A stretch of 64,000 nt of DNA from positions 62,001 through 126,000 of the forward strand of contig NZ_LJSI01000055.1 of the NCBI RefSeq assembly GCF_001305295.1. The letters run 5' to 3'. Of this stretch, positions 47,996 to 58,257 are shown piece after piece. The position numbers were made by a program, and so were the translations under genes. The notes under the pieces were generated by a model, which searched no databases, was not told the origin of the DNA, and worked only from the letters and a program-made list of their open reading frames with translations. Each line of letters begins with the position of its first letter. Positions within the stretch are counted from its first letter, which is position 1. This stretch comes from Neptunomonas antarctica (GTDB lineage Bacteria; Pseudomonadota; Gammaproteobacteria; Pseudomonadales; Balneatricaceae).

Positions 47996-48508
47996 ATTTT
48001 TAACTATGTTCCATGCGTTTAGTTTGTCGGTAAAGGTGAGCGCGGCATGCGCCGGGCTGGTCGACGGTAGTGTGATAAAGCGCAGGTTTGGATTGTTGAG
48101 CAGATCGGGAAAGTGTTGCTTAAACATTTTTGCGGCCGTTTGGCCGTTAAAACAGATCGTGTGAATGTGTGGGCAGGTGGTTAATAAAGCTGGTATCGCG
48201 TTAGGTACCACACTCTTACGGTCTATTTCGCTATCAAGGCTACCCGGGCGGATGCATTGATGAGCGACATCCCACAGAGCAATCCCGTGTTCTTGAAGCA
48301 GGGCGAGGTAGGATGTGTAATTTAAGCCAGATTCAAGCTCTCTGGGTTCAAAATCGAAAAACTCACCCATAATCCGCCAGAACGTGTTACGCGGATGGGC
48401 GTAATATTGTTGCTCTTGTAGCGATTTAACCCCAGGCATGGAGCCCAAAATCAATATCGTGGCGCTGGCTGAGGCAACATAATTAAAACTGATGATAGGA
48501 GTGTTCAT
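47981..48508 (-). CDS. DNA-deoxyinosine (hypoxanthine) glycosylase family, UDG superfamily
   Basis: 175 aa. ILILGSMPGVKSLQEQQYYAHPRNTFWRIMG and a C-terminal LPSTSPAHA are the motifs of the family-6 uracil-DNA-glycosylase-like HDG group. It would remove hypoxanthine (deaminated adenine) from DNA. Third gene of a minus-strand operon after the GTPase and its small partner, eight bases behind the latter. Its 3' end overlaps argR. Confidence 0.9.
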   Translation of the reverse strand: MNTPIISFNYVASASATILILGSMPGVKSLQEQQYYAHPRNTFWRIMGEFFDFEPRELESGLNYTSYLALLQEHGIALWDVAHQCIRPGSLDSEIDRKSVVPNAIPALLTTCPHIHTICFNGQTAAKMFKQHFPDLLNNPNLRFITLPSTSPAHAALTFTDKLNAWNIVKNSRPY

Positions 48509-48516
48509 GTTAACGG

Positions 48517-48885
48517 TCAGTTTTTTTGGGGTTGATGAGTTGATGCCGAGGCAATCTTTCTTAAAACGCTGAATGCGCCACGAATAACCTTCTGGGCTTT
48601 TTGGATATCATTGGTTTGCGGAAGCATCGAGATGTATAAAATGTTGTCCTCAAGACGAAAGCATAGCAATCTGCGTTGCCCTAATTGTAAGTGCGCTTCA
48701 TCATACAGATCATTAGCTTGTATCTTATCGGCCTGTTTAAAAATATGCACAAATGCTTGTTGAGATAGTTTGAGATAGAGCATCTCTTCTTTAGAGAACG
48801 TCGAGGCGATCGGACGATTATTGATCACAAGCGCGCTGTAATCGGTGCCCGCCATCCCTTCAAGCTTGTTAAGTATTTTCGACAT
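48517..48885 (-). CDS. Roadblock/LC7-like small protein
   Basis: 122 aa with the alpha-beta pattern of Roadblock/LC7 proteins (ALVINNRPIAS strand, helix KEEMLYLKLSQQAFVHIF, strands HLQLGQRRLLCFRLEDNILYISMLP, C-terminal helix). No direct motif proves it. Its start overlaps the GTPase gene by 17 bases, tightly coupling them, and such partner pairs are typical for MglB/CvnB-type regulators of small GTPases. Probable regulatory partner of the GTPase (inference). Confidence 0.65.
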   Translation of the reverse strand: MSKILNKLEGMAGTDYSALVINNRPIASTFSKEEMLYLKLSQQAFVHIFKQADKIQANDLYDEAHLQLGQRRLLCFRLEDNILYISMLPQTNDIQKAQKVIRGAFSVLRKIASASTHQPQKN

Positions 48886-49855
48886 TATCGCTCCATTGCA
48901 ATAGGTCTTCTGCTTGTCGACGAATTTGTGTATGTGTCATCGAAGAGTTGGTCAGCAATCCTAGGGCTTGATCCGGCTCCAAAAAAACAGAGATCGATTC
49001 TTTATAAGGGGCGTGCAGTGAAATGTTTCGTATCTGATCTAGTTGAGGTGCTTTGTTTTCTATTGCTGCCGCTAGTTTGGCTAGGGATCTGAAAAGCTCA
49101 TTGCACTCTAAATCATGCCTGGAGGTGTCAGTCTGCACTTGTTTTTCATTAAGGTGCGTTGCACCTATAATGCCACGTACTTGCATAGCCGCTTCGATAA
49201 TCGATATTTTAGGTACGTCGCGGGTTTTTCGTAGCCATTCAAATTGTGGTGAGTCCGGATCAAGATTACGCTTTTTGAGTTCGGTCATCGCGACCCGATG
49301 AGATATCTCTGCCCAATTTATGTTTTCCTCCTGGCTTAAGGCGGACATAATCAGGTCCATAACATCCATAGGTTTACGTGCGTCAATAAAAATAATGGGT
49401 GCCAAAATTCCTTTCTCTTTAAGACAGTTTTGGTAATCTGCCTCAGTGGGGTCATTTTTCAAATCCGAGCGTGTAACGGCTATGATGAAGTGGCGTTTAG
49501 CGATGTAGTCCCAAAATTCGCTGAGATAATATTCAATATCGCGAAATGGATAATTGCGGGTGTTGTCGATCAGTAAAATTAATGCAGAAGCGTCGTTCGC
49601 TAAATCGCTGACCATTAGATCCCACATGAATTTAAAGCGTTCTTGCCCCGGGGTTCCGTATAGATGGAGGACGGAATCTTCACCCAAAGAAAGTTTTCCG
49701 TAGTCCATGCCTACCGTAGTGGTTCTTTTTCGTTTGATCGTTGAGTCGGAAACTTTGGCGTCCGTATCCACCACATCAATGTCACTTATTGTTCGAATCG
49801 CCGTGGTTTTTCCTGAACCAGGAGAGCCTACAAAAAGAACTTTGTATGATTTCAT
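48869..49855 (-). CDS. Ras-like small GTPase fused to a Roadblock-like C-terminal domain
   Basis: 328 aa. G1 GSPGSGKT (10-17), G2 TTTVGMDYG (45-53), G3 LYGTPGQERFKFMW (about 65-78, where the usual Asp of DxxG is Gly, as in MglA and Streptomyces CvnD), G4 TRSD (128-131), G5 IDAR. Residues about 222-325 have a Roadblock-like pattern (VRGIIGATHLN, then FRSLAKLAAAIE, SISVFLEPDQALGLLTN). So the switch GTPase seems to carry its own regulator domain. Encoded first in a three-gene operon. Role unknown; such GTPases set polarity, motility or sensor outputs elsewhere. Confidence 0.85.
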   Translation of the reverse strand: MKSYKVLFVGSPGSGKTTAIRTISDIDVVDTDAKVSDSTIKRKRTTTVGMDYGKLSLGEDSVLHLYGTPGQERFKFMWDLMVSDLANDASALILLIDNTRNYPFRDIEYYLSEFWDYIAKRHFIIAVTRSDLKNDPTEADYQNCLKEKGILAPIIFIDARKPMDVMDLIMSALSQEENINWAEISHRVAMTELKKRNLDPDSPQFEWLRKTRDVPKISIIEAAMQVRGIIGATHLNEKQVQTDTSRHDLECNELFRSLAKLAAAIENKAPQLDQIRNISLHAPYKESISVFLEPDQALGLLTNSSMTHTQIRRQAEDLLQWSDNVENT

Positions 49856-49998
49856 GAAGCACCTTTGATGAAATACAAGTTCAAAACTATAGTCACAGAC
49901 TAGATTAGAGTGCTTGTATTATCCTGTTGAGTAGTTAATTTTCACTAAACTTATTACTATTATTATAGTAGTGCTTTTTATCTTTGTTGCATCGAATA

Positions 49999-50024
49999 AA
50001 AAGCCGGCAATTAAGCCGGCTTTA
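49999..50024 (-). terminator. terminator of the gatBAC operon
   Basis: AAAGCCGGC / GCCGGCTTT stem, 9 bp, with a 6-base loop, 48 bases beyond the gatB stop. A-rich and T-rich flanks allow use in both directions. Confidence 0.85.
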
Positions 50025-50071
50025 TTCATATATGGAATATAGACTTTATTGACAGGGTTAATGAGCAGAGT

Positions 50072-51523
50072 TTATGAACAGAGTGCGTCTAGTTTCTGTT
50101 TCATCATTCCCTGTACTTGCCCTGGATTAGCTTTGCCGCCGGAAACTTTCATGACTTGCCCCATAAAGAAACCGATCATTTTTCCGCGCTTGTCTGGCTC
50201 TGCTGCAACGTATTGATCCACCTGCTTTTGGTTACTGGAAATGACTTCGTCGACTATTTTCTCGATAGCGCCGCTGTCCGTCACCTGCTTGAGACCTTTA
50301 GCTTCGATAATGTCGTCGGCGCTGCCGCCTTCATTCCACATGGCTTCAAAGACTTTCTTGGCAATGTTGCCGGAAACGGTGTTGTCTTTGATGCGCTGGA
50401 TTAATCCGCCGAGCTGATCGGCTGAGACTGGGCTGTTTTTGATATCAGTATCATGCTGGTTAAGGTGCTTGGAGAGCTCACCCATGATCCAGTTAGCCGC
50501 TAGCTTTGCATCGCCGGATAAGGTGGCGACGGTTTCAAAGTAGTCGGATAAGGGTTTATAGGCTGATAACACGCCCGCGTCGTAATCTGATAGCTGGTAA
50601 GTGTCAACAAAGCGAATCCGGCGGATATCAGGCAGTTCGGGTAGTGCATTACGTATCGCATCAATGTAGTCATCATCTATGACGATGGGTAACAGGTCAG
50701 GACAGGGGAAGTAGCGGTAGTCGTTGGCTTCCTCTTTACTGCGCATTGAGCGGGTTTCATCTTTGTCCGCATCATACAGGCGGGTTTCCTGAGGGATGCG
50801 TCCGCCATCTTCGAGAATGTCGATCTGACGTTCCACTTCACCTTTAATCGCTTTTTCGATGAAACGGAATGAATTGATGTTTTTGGTTTCAGTCCGGTTG
50901 CCGAGCGCTTCACCTTTATAGCGAACGGAGACGTTGCAATCGCAACGGAACGACCCTTCAGCCATGTTGCCGTCGCAAATACCCAGGCTGGTCACTAATG
51001 CGTGGATCTTACGGGCATAGGCTACCGCTTCTTCAGCAGAGCTCATATCGGGCTCTGATACAATCTCTAGCAGCGGTGTGCCGGCACGATTTAAATCGAT
51101 ACCGGTCATGTTGGCGAACTCTTCGTGTAATGATTTGCCGGCATCTTCTTCAAGATGTGCGCGGGTCACGCCGATGCGCTTGGTGGTGCCGTCTTCTAGT
51201 TCTATATCAATAAAGCCTTTACCGACAATCGGGTAAAACAGCTGGCTGGTTTGATAGCCTTTAGGCAAATCGGGATAAAAATAGTTTTTACGATCAAATA
51301 CCGATACCTTGCTGATTTCAGCATCGATGGCCGTACCAAACATCACCGCCATACGTAGCGCGTTTTCGTTAAACACCGGCAATGTTCCCGGTAGTGCTAA
51401 ATCAACAGCACAAGCTTGTGTGTTAGGTTCGGCACCAAAAGCAGTACTGGCGCCGGAGAAAATTTTTGTGGTTGTTGCGAGCTGCGCATGAATCTCGAGC
51501 CCGATCACTGTTTCCCATTCCAT
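50072..51523 (-). CDS. gatB: Asp/Glu-tRNA amidotransferase subunit B
   Basis: 483 aa, standard length. [19 protein letters not shown] start, [18 protein letters not shown] and [10 protein letters not shown] (zinc-site region), then the C-terminal YqeY-like tail domain. With GatA and GatC it converts Glu-tRNA(Gln) and/or Asp-tRNA(Asn) to the amide-charged tRNA. Last gene of the gatC-gatA-gatB set; 15 bases after gatA. Confidence 0.97.
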   Translation of the reverse strand: MEWETVIGLEIHAQLATTTKIFSGASTAFGAEPNTQACAVDLALPGTLPVFNENALRMAVMFGTAIDAEISKVSVFDRKNYFYPDLPKGYQTSQLFYPIVGKGFIDIELEDGTTKRIGVTRAHLEEDAGKSLHEEFANMTGIDLNRAGTPLLEIVSEPDMSSAEEAVAYARKIHALVTSLGICDGNMAEGSFRCDCNVSVRYKGEALGNRTETKNINSFRFIEKAIKGEVERQIDILEDGGRIPQETRLYDADKDETRSMRSKEEANDYRYFPCPDLLPIVIDDDYIDAIRNALPELPDIRRIRFVDTYQLSDYDAGVLSAYKPLSDYFETVATLSGDAKLAANWIMGELSKHLNQHDTDIKNSPVSADQLGGLIQRIKDNTVSGNIAKKVFEAMWNEGGSADDIIEAKGLKQVTDSGAIEKIVDEVISSNQKQVDQYVAAEPDKRGKMIGFFMGQVMKVSGGKANPGQVQGMMKQKLDALCS

Positions 51524-51538
51524 TATTCTTTATTCCTC

Positions 51539-52990
51539 TCAGAGACCTGCAGGCTTCAGGGTATGCCAGTCAGTTGCCTGCTGGAACTTGTGCGCTACAT
51601 TCAGAAGTTTTTCTTCAGCAAAGTAATTGCCAATAATCTGTAAGCCTACGGGTAAGCCGTTGGTCATGCCGCAAGGAATCGACATGCCGGGCAGGCCTGC
51701 AAGGTTTAAAGACAGTGTGAAGATATCTTCCATGTACATGTCAACAGGATCGGATGTCTTTTCGCCTAGTTTGAAGGCGGGCGTTGGGGTTGTTGGTCCC
51801 ATAATGACATCGACTTCTGACAGTACGCGAATAAAGTCTTGCTGGATCAGACGGCGGATTTGCTGTGCTTTTTTATAGTAAGCATCATAAAATCCTTCTG
51901 ATAGCGCATAAGTGCCTACCATGATGCGGCGTTTAACTTCGCTGCCAAAGCCTTCTCCACGGGTGCGCTTATACATGTCTTCTAAATCTTTTGGATCTTC
52001 ACAGCGGTAGCCATAACGAACACCATCAAAGCGGGATAGGTTCGATGAGGCTTCGGCCGGTGCAATAATGTAGTAAGCGGGTACAGAAAGCGCTGTGTTA
52101 GGCAGGCTGACCTCTTTAATGGTAGCCCCCAGTGCTTCGTACTCTTTCACGGCAGTCTGAATCAGGGTTGCCATGGCCGGATCAAGGCGGGCAGAAAAGA
52201 ACTCTTTTGGCAGGCCTATTTTTAAGCCTGTTAATGGTGCGTCCAGATTAGCAGTATAGTCCGGGACATTGCGCTCAGCGCTGGTTGAATCCAGAGGATC
52301 AGTTCCGGCCATAACATTCATCATCATGGCTGCATCTTCAGCAGTGTGTGCCATCGGGCCGCCCTGGTCTAAAGATGATGCATAAGCAATCATCCCATAA
52401 CGGGAAACGCGACCATAGGTAGGCTTGAGGCCTGTCAGGTTACAAAAGGCGGCGGGCTGACGGATTGAACCACCGGTATCGGTACCTGTGGCTGCAGGAG
52501 TGAGTCCCGCGGCAATCGCGGCTGCGGATCCGCCTGATGATCCGCCGGGAACGCGATCGGTATCCCATGGGTTGCGGGTGGGTCCGTAAAAACTGGATTC
52601 ATTGGATGAGCCCATGGCGAACTCGTCCATATTGGTTTTACCCAATGTGACCGTTCCTGCCGCGTTAAATTTGCGGACGACTGTCGCATCATACGGCGAT
52701 ATAAAGTTGTCCAGCATTTTAGAACCTGCGCTGGTGCGCACGCCTTCAGTACAAAAAATATCTTTATGGGCGATGGGTAAGCCGGTCATTGCTGTGGCGT
52801 TACCTGCAGCGCGGCTAGTATCTGCAGCAGTGGCTTGTTGTAGTGCAAGCTCTTCAGTGACAGTAATGAAGCTGTTGTATTTACTGTCTTCATTTTTAAT
52901 ACGTTCAAGATAAGCTTGCGTCAATTCGACGCTACTAAACTCGCCCTGCTCAAGTCCTTTGGCCAGTTCTGCCAGTGTTTTATTTAACAT
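51539..52990 (-). CDS. gatA: Asp/Glu-tRNA amidotransferase subunit A
   Basis: 483 aa amidase-signature enzyme: catalytic Lys in LPIAHKDIF, cis-Ser and nucleophile Ser in [15 protein letters not shown], and the [14 protein letters not shown] stretch. It releases ammonia from glutamine for transfer in GatB. Middle gene of the operon. Confidence 0.97.
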   Translation of the reverse strand: MLNKTLAELAKGLEQGEFSSVELTQAYLERIKNEDSKYNSFITVTEELALQQATAADTSRAAGNATAMTGLPIAHKDIFCTEGVRTSAGSKMLDNFISPYDATVVRKFNAAGTVTLGKTNMDEFAMGSSNESSFYGPTRNPWDTDRVPGGSSGGSAAAIAAGLTPAATGTDTGGSIRQPAAFCNLTGLKPTYGRVSRYGMIAYASSLDQGGPMAHTAEDAAMMMNVMAGTDPLDSTSAERNVPDYTANLDAPLTGLKIGLPKEFFSARLDPAMATLIQTAVKEYEALGATIKEVSLPNTALSVPAYYIIAPAEASSNLSRFDGVRYGYRCEDPKDLEDMYKRTRGEGFGSEVKRRIMVGTYALSEGFYDAYYKKAQQIRRLIQQDFIRVLSEVDVIMGPTTPTPAFKLGEKTSDPVDMYMEDIFTLSLNLAGLPGMSIPCGMTNGLPVGLQIIGNYFAEEKLLNVAHKFQQATDWHTLKPAGL

Positions 52991-53035
52991 CTCAATATAG
53001 TCCTAGTCGTTATGCAGGCGCTTTTGTTCAATCAC

Positions 53036-53323
53036 TTATTCAATCACTTTCGGTACGAGGAAAAGACCATTGGCAACGGCAGGCGCAACGCTTTGCAGGT
53101 GCTCTCGCTGGTTCAGTTCGGTGATTTTGTCTGCCCGCAAGCGCTGCACGGCATCAAACGGATGCGCTAGCGGCTCAATATCGCTGGTGTCGATATTTTG
53201 CATCTGGCCTATTAAATCCAATATATTCGATAGGTTTTGGGCATACTCAGGCACATCGTTGTCATCTATTTGCAGACGTGCCAGATGGGCGATTTTTTCT
53301 ACATCGGTTCTATTTAGAGCCAT
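53036..53323 (-). CDS. gatC: Asp/Glu-tRNA amidotransferase subunit C
   Basis: 95 aa from ATG 53323 ([20 protein letters not shown]), the usual GatC opening; the frame runs 11 codons further without family match. C-terminal [14 protein letters not shown] is typical. GatC bridges GatA and GatB. First gene of the minus-strand operon, divergent from mreB with about 150 bases between. Confidence 0.95.
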   Translation of the reverse strand: MALNRTDVEKIAHLARLQIDDNDVPEYAQNLSNILDLIGQMQNIDTSDIEPLAHPFDAVQRLRADKITELNQREHLQSVAPAVANGLFLVPKVIE

Positions 53324-53448
53324 AAGTAATCTCGCTGACGGTCTTGGTTGTGGCAAAAAACACTAACTTACCATATTTGCTCCTTGCTCTAAATGCCTGC
53401 CGTTGCTAGAGTTACATGTTTTTAAAAATACATCAGCTACGCCCGTAA

Positions 53449-54507
<1,059 letters not shown>

Positions 54508-54568
54508 CAGCGGTCATCGTTGTGAACGGTAGTAAATCACTTTCCTTGATAAAGAGGGATGTGTACTT

Positions 54569-55447
54569 ATGAATCCAATATTTAAAGGCGGTATTCCCCG
54601 CCTTTTCTTCTTTGTTTTGGTCATACTTGCCATTGTTTTTATGGTGAGTGACCTTAATTCGCCTCGTACTCGCGACGCTCGTAACGTACTTTCTTTGATT
54701 ATGACGCCGATTCAATGGTTGGTTGATATGCCAACCCGCATTGCGGATGACCTATCTGATGTGCTGGTTAGCCGTCGCTCTCTCGTTAAAGACAATACTC
54801 AGCTGCGTTCAGAAGTTATTCTTCTTGATCAGAAAGTGCAGCAAATGGACTCACTAACGACCGAGAATTTAAGATTGCGTGAGCTCTTAAGTGGCCGTGA
54901 ACGTATTCGGAATAACGTCCAGTTAGCCGAGCTTATAGGCGTGAATCCTGATCCATTTCAACATCAGATTATTCTGGGTAAAGGCCTGGAGGATGGTGTC
55001 TTTATGGGGCAACCGGTATTGGATGCGAGAGGCGTATTAGGGCAGGTTGTTGATGTATCACATTACACCTGTCGGGTCATGCTTATTACTGATGCCCGAC
55101 ATGCGTTACCCGTAGAAATTAATCGTAATGGCTTTAGAGCGATTGCGTTAGGTAAAGGGTCTCTGGAAGAGCTGGAATTGGAGTATGTTCCTGATACAGC
55201 AGATATCCGAGTCGGTGATTTGCTGGTGTCTTCTGGTTTGGGGGGGCGATTCCCTTATGGCTATCCCGTGGCTACAGTCTCGAGTGTTGTGCGTGATCCC
55301 GGTCGACCTTTTTCGCGTGTTAAAGCGGTACCGGCAGCGCGATTGGATAAGAGCCGGCATCTGCTACTGGTTGAACCCGTCACCGAGAATAGGGAGGAGT
55401 CTGTTAACCAGCAAGAGTCTTCTGAGGTGCAAATGTTAAATGAGTAA
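54569..55447 (+). CDS. mreC: cell-shape protein MreC
   Basis: 292 aa: short cytoplasmic N-terminus, one membrane helix (about 12-28), coiled coil (about 66-112) and two beta domains (IGVNPDPFQHQIILGKGLEDGVFMGQPVLD). Periplasmic scaffold linking MreB to the wall synthesis enzymes. A good AGAGGG ribosome site. The C-terminal tail (ENREESVNQQESSEVQ) is acidic. Overlaps mreD by eight bases. Confidence 0.96.
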   Translation: MNPIFKGGIPRLFFFVLVILAIVFMVSDLNSPRTRDARNVLSLIMTPIQWLVDMPTRIADDLSDVLVSRRSLVKDNTQLRSEVILLDQKVQQMDSLTTENLRLRELLSGRERIRNNVQLAELIGVNPDPFQHQIILGKGLEDGVFMGQPVLDARGVLGQVVDVSHYTCRVMLITDARHALPVEINRNGFRAIALGKGSLEELELEYVPDTADIRVGDLLVSSGLGGRFPYGYPVATVSSVVRDPGRPFSRVKAVPAARLDKSRHLLLVEPVTENREESVNQQESSEVQMLNE

Positions 55448-55928
55448 GCGACGTTCCGGCGGTATTATGATTGTTGTTGGCACTTTGATTGTGGGGTTTA
55501 TCCTTAGTCAAATGCCGTTGCCTTCCATGCTTGTCTGGTGGCGTCCTGAGTGGGTCGCGATGATCGTTATTTACTGGGTGATGGCTCTGCCGCATCGTTT
55601 CGGCATTGGTATGGCGTGGGTTTCCGGACTGGCACTGGATGTTTTAAAAGGCAGTTTACTGGGTATGAATGCTCTGTCATTAACCACTATTGCATTTATT
55701 ACATTGATCTTGCACAGGCGCTTACGCATGTACCCGTTGTGGCAGCAGGCTATGATGGTGTTAGTGCTGGTGGGTATTAATCAGTTGATTTTTCACTGGA
55801 TACAATCGTTGACCGGGAGTACCGGCGACACTCTTGTCTTCCTGTTGCCCGCTGTTGTTAGTGCCATATTATGGCCTTGGGTGTTTGTTGTCCTGAGGGG
55901 GATACGCCGTACTTTTCACGTCAATTAA
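55440..55928 (+). CDS. mreD: cell-shape membrane protein MreD
   Basis: 162 aa, five or so membrane helices. FILSQMPLPSMLVWWRPEWVAMIVIYWVMALPHRFG is the family signature. Start overlaps the mreC stop, so the two are translationally coupled. Works with MreC in the elongasome. Confidence 0.95.
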   Translation: MSKRRSGGIMIVVGTLIVGFILSQMPLPSMLVWWRPEWVAMIVIYWVMALPHRFGIGMAWVSGLALDVLKGSLLGMNALSLTTIAFITLILHRRLRMYPLWQQAMMVLVLVGINQLIFHWIQSLTGSTGDTLVFLLPAVVSAILWPWVFVVLRGIRRTFHVN

Positions 55929-55946
55929 TCATTATCTGAGAATACC

Positions 55947-56525
55947 ATGCCTGACCTGATATTGGCTTCTGCGTCGCCCAGACGAAAAGAGTTACTTGCC
56001 CAAATAGGCGTTGTGTTTGAACAATGTAATGTTGATATCGACGAAACAGTATTGCCCGCAGAGCGACCAGAAGATTATGTGCGCCGTTTAGCGTGTGAGA
56101 AATCACAGCAAGGCTCTCAGCAAAATGCATCACAATGGGCGGTATTAGGCGCTGATACAACGGTCGTTGTTGATGGGAAAATATTAGGTAAGCCTGTATC
56201 AAAAGAAGACTCCTTGGTGATGTTGAAGCAGCTCTCTGGTCGGACGCACCAGGTTATGACGGGTGTTGCGCTCACATATCAAGGTCAGACGGATAGTCAG
56301 GTTGTCGTTACGCATGTTACGTTTAAGACTCTGGACCCTGTTTTATGCCAGCGGTATTGGCAAACAGGTGAGCCTTGCGATAAAGCAGGGGGATACGGGA
56401 TTCAGGGATTCGGTGCTGTTTTTGTTGAGAAAATAGAGGGAAGCTATTCTAATGTTGTTGGTTTGCCACTGGCAGAAACGGCGGAACTCTTATGCAAAAC
56501 AGGAATCAAATTTTGGCAACATTAA
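55947..56525 (+). CDS. maf: Maf-type nucleotide pyrophosphatase (YhdE)
   Basis: 192 aa. LILASASPRRKELLAQIG is the Maf signature, with LGADTTVVVDGKILGKP (catalytic Asp) and YGIQGFGAVFVEKIEGSYSNVVGLPL. It hydrolyses dTTP, UTP and modified nucleotides to the monophosphate. Located in its classical place between mreD and rng. Confidence 0.96.
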   Translation: MPDLILASASPRRKELLAQIGVVFEQCNVDIDETVLPAERPEDYVRRLACEKSQQGSQQNASQWAVLGADTTVVVDGKILGKPVSKEDSLVMLKQLSGRTHQVMTGVALTYQGQTDSQVVVTHVTFKTLDPVLCQRYWQTGEPCDKAGGYGIQGFGAVFVEKIEGSYSNVVGLPLAETAELLCKTGIKFWQH

Positions 56526-56552
56526 CACTTTGAAATAGAAAGGAAGATTCTT

Positions 56553-58119
56553 GTGGCAACAAATGTTGGCGAAGAAATACTGATTAATTTCACTCCGATG
56601 GAAACCCGTATCGCCGTGATTGAAAACGGGATGCCGCAGGAGATCTATGTTGAACGGTCGGCTAAGCGGGGTATTGTAGGCAATATTTATAAAGGCAAAG
56701 CGGTACGTGTGTTGCCAGGCATGCAGGCAGCCTTTGTGGATATCGGCCTTGAGCGTGCTGCTTTTATTCATGTTGAAGATGTGCTGCCTGCGCAAACCAG
56801 CGGCGAGGAAAAAAACACTATTTCGATTGCCCAGGTGCTTAAAGAAGGACAATCATTAGTCGTGCAAGTGACTAAAGACCCTATTGGCACAAAAGGTGCC
56901 CGGCTAACTACTCATATATCTATTCCTTCCCGCTACCTGGTATATATGCCAGGCAGTAGTCATATTGGTATTTCACAACGTATAGAAGATGTAGAAGAAC
57001 GAGAGCGGTTACGCACGGCATTGCAGAAAAGTGTAGAGTCGGAAGAAGCTGATCCAGCGGGTTATATTCTTCGCACCGTTGCAGAAGGTGCTTCTGAAAC
57101 CGATTTAATGGCAGATGTTCAATTTTTACGGCGTTTATGGAAATCGATTGAAGCTGATATCGCCATCGCACGTGTACCCTCGAATGTGTATGAAGATCTT
57201 CCGTTGAACATGCGTGCCTTGAGAGATATGGCGCATACGGGTATGGAGCGTATCCGGATTGATTCCCGCGAGACCTTTCAGAAAGCGCAAGCGTTTTCAA
57301 AAGCACTGGTGCCAGAAATTTATGACCATTTAGAGTATTACCCAGGCGAGCGACCGATCTTTGACTTATATAATGTTGAAGATGAAATGCAAAAAGCACT
57401 GGGGCGTAAAGTTGAGCTGAAGTCGGGCGGCTATCTGATTTTTGATCAGACAGAAGCGATGACCACGGTTGATGTGAATACAGGCGGATTTGTGGGGCAC
57501 CGTAATCTTGAAGAAACCATCTTTAAGACGAACCTGGAAGCCGCAACCGCAATCGGCAGACAGCTGCGATTACGCAACCTCGGTGGTATTATTATTATCG
57601 ATTTCATTGATATGGAATTGGTCGAGCATCAGCGGCAGGTACTGAGAACACTGGAGCGGGGGTTGGAGCGCGACCACGCAAAATGTAAAGTGACAGGGGT
57701 GTCAGAATTGGGTTTGGTTGAGATGACGCGCAAACGTACGCGTGAGAGTGTTGGAGCGCGACCACGCAAAATGTAAAGTGACAGGTGTGTCAGAATTGGG
57801 TTTGGTTGAGATGACGCGCAAACGTACGCGTGAGAGTCTGGAGCATATTCTTTGTGAACCTTGTAGCCAATGCCAGGGGCGTGGATCTATTAAAACGCCT
57901 GTTACCGTGTGTTATGAGATTTTTCGGGAAATTCTGCGTCAGCATCGTGCCTATGATACAGAGACTTATCTGGTATTGGCGTCCGCCGGTGTTGTTGAAT
58001 ATCTGACGGATGATGCTTCGGATCATGTCGCTGAATTAGAAGCATTTATCAATAAAACAATTCGTTTTCAAGTGGAAGCGATGTACAGTCCAGAGCAGTT
58101 TGATGTGGTGCTGAGGTAA
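56553..58119 (+). pseudogene. rng: ribonuclease G, frameshifted by an 88-bp tandem duplication
   Basis: From a GTG start (ribosome site AAGGAAG) the frame encodes 407 aa with the S1/5'-sensor and DNase-I-like domains and both catalytic Asp (TTVDVNTGGF and IIIIDFIDM), then stops at 57774-57776 after the odd end VGARPRKM. The rest, from 57742 in the other frame, has the zinc-link CEPCSQCQGRG and the C-terminal small domain. The cause is two adjacent 88-bp copies (57662-57749 and 57750-57837) with one mismatch; removing one restores a 492-aa RNase G (E. coli 489). RNase G matures 16S rRNA and degrades some mRNAs. The truncated product lacks the zinc link needed for dimers, so activity is doubtful. 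Confidence 0.9.
57662..57837. repeat. 88-bp perfect-but-one tandem duplication in rng
   Basis: Copies 57662-57749 and 57750-57837 differ at one base (GACAGGGG in copy 1, GACAGGTG in copy 2). 88 is not a multiple of three, so it shifts the frame. Loss of one copy by slippage or recombination would restore the gene. Confidence 0.97.
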
Positions 58120-58257
58120 TAAGTGCTGCGGCGGTAATAAAAGATGAGGTGACAGTACTGCGGTAATAAGGCTGGGCCTCAAGTGTGATTATAATACGAT
58201 CGTGATATCACTATTGTTAATAGCGCTACGCTTACAGGATTGAGTGGAAAAAATAAG

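Noticed and set aside
48869-49855. Reading the GTPase as a conventional Ras or Era-type factor
   Set aside because: Switch II lacks the usual Asp, there is no KH or other Era domain, and the C-terminal part looks Roadblock-like.
57662-57837. Programmed ribosomal frameshift in rng
   Set aside because: No slippery heptamer seen, and a tandem duplication explains the frame change fully.
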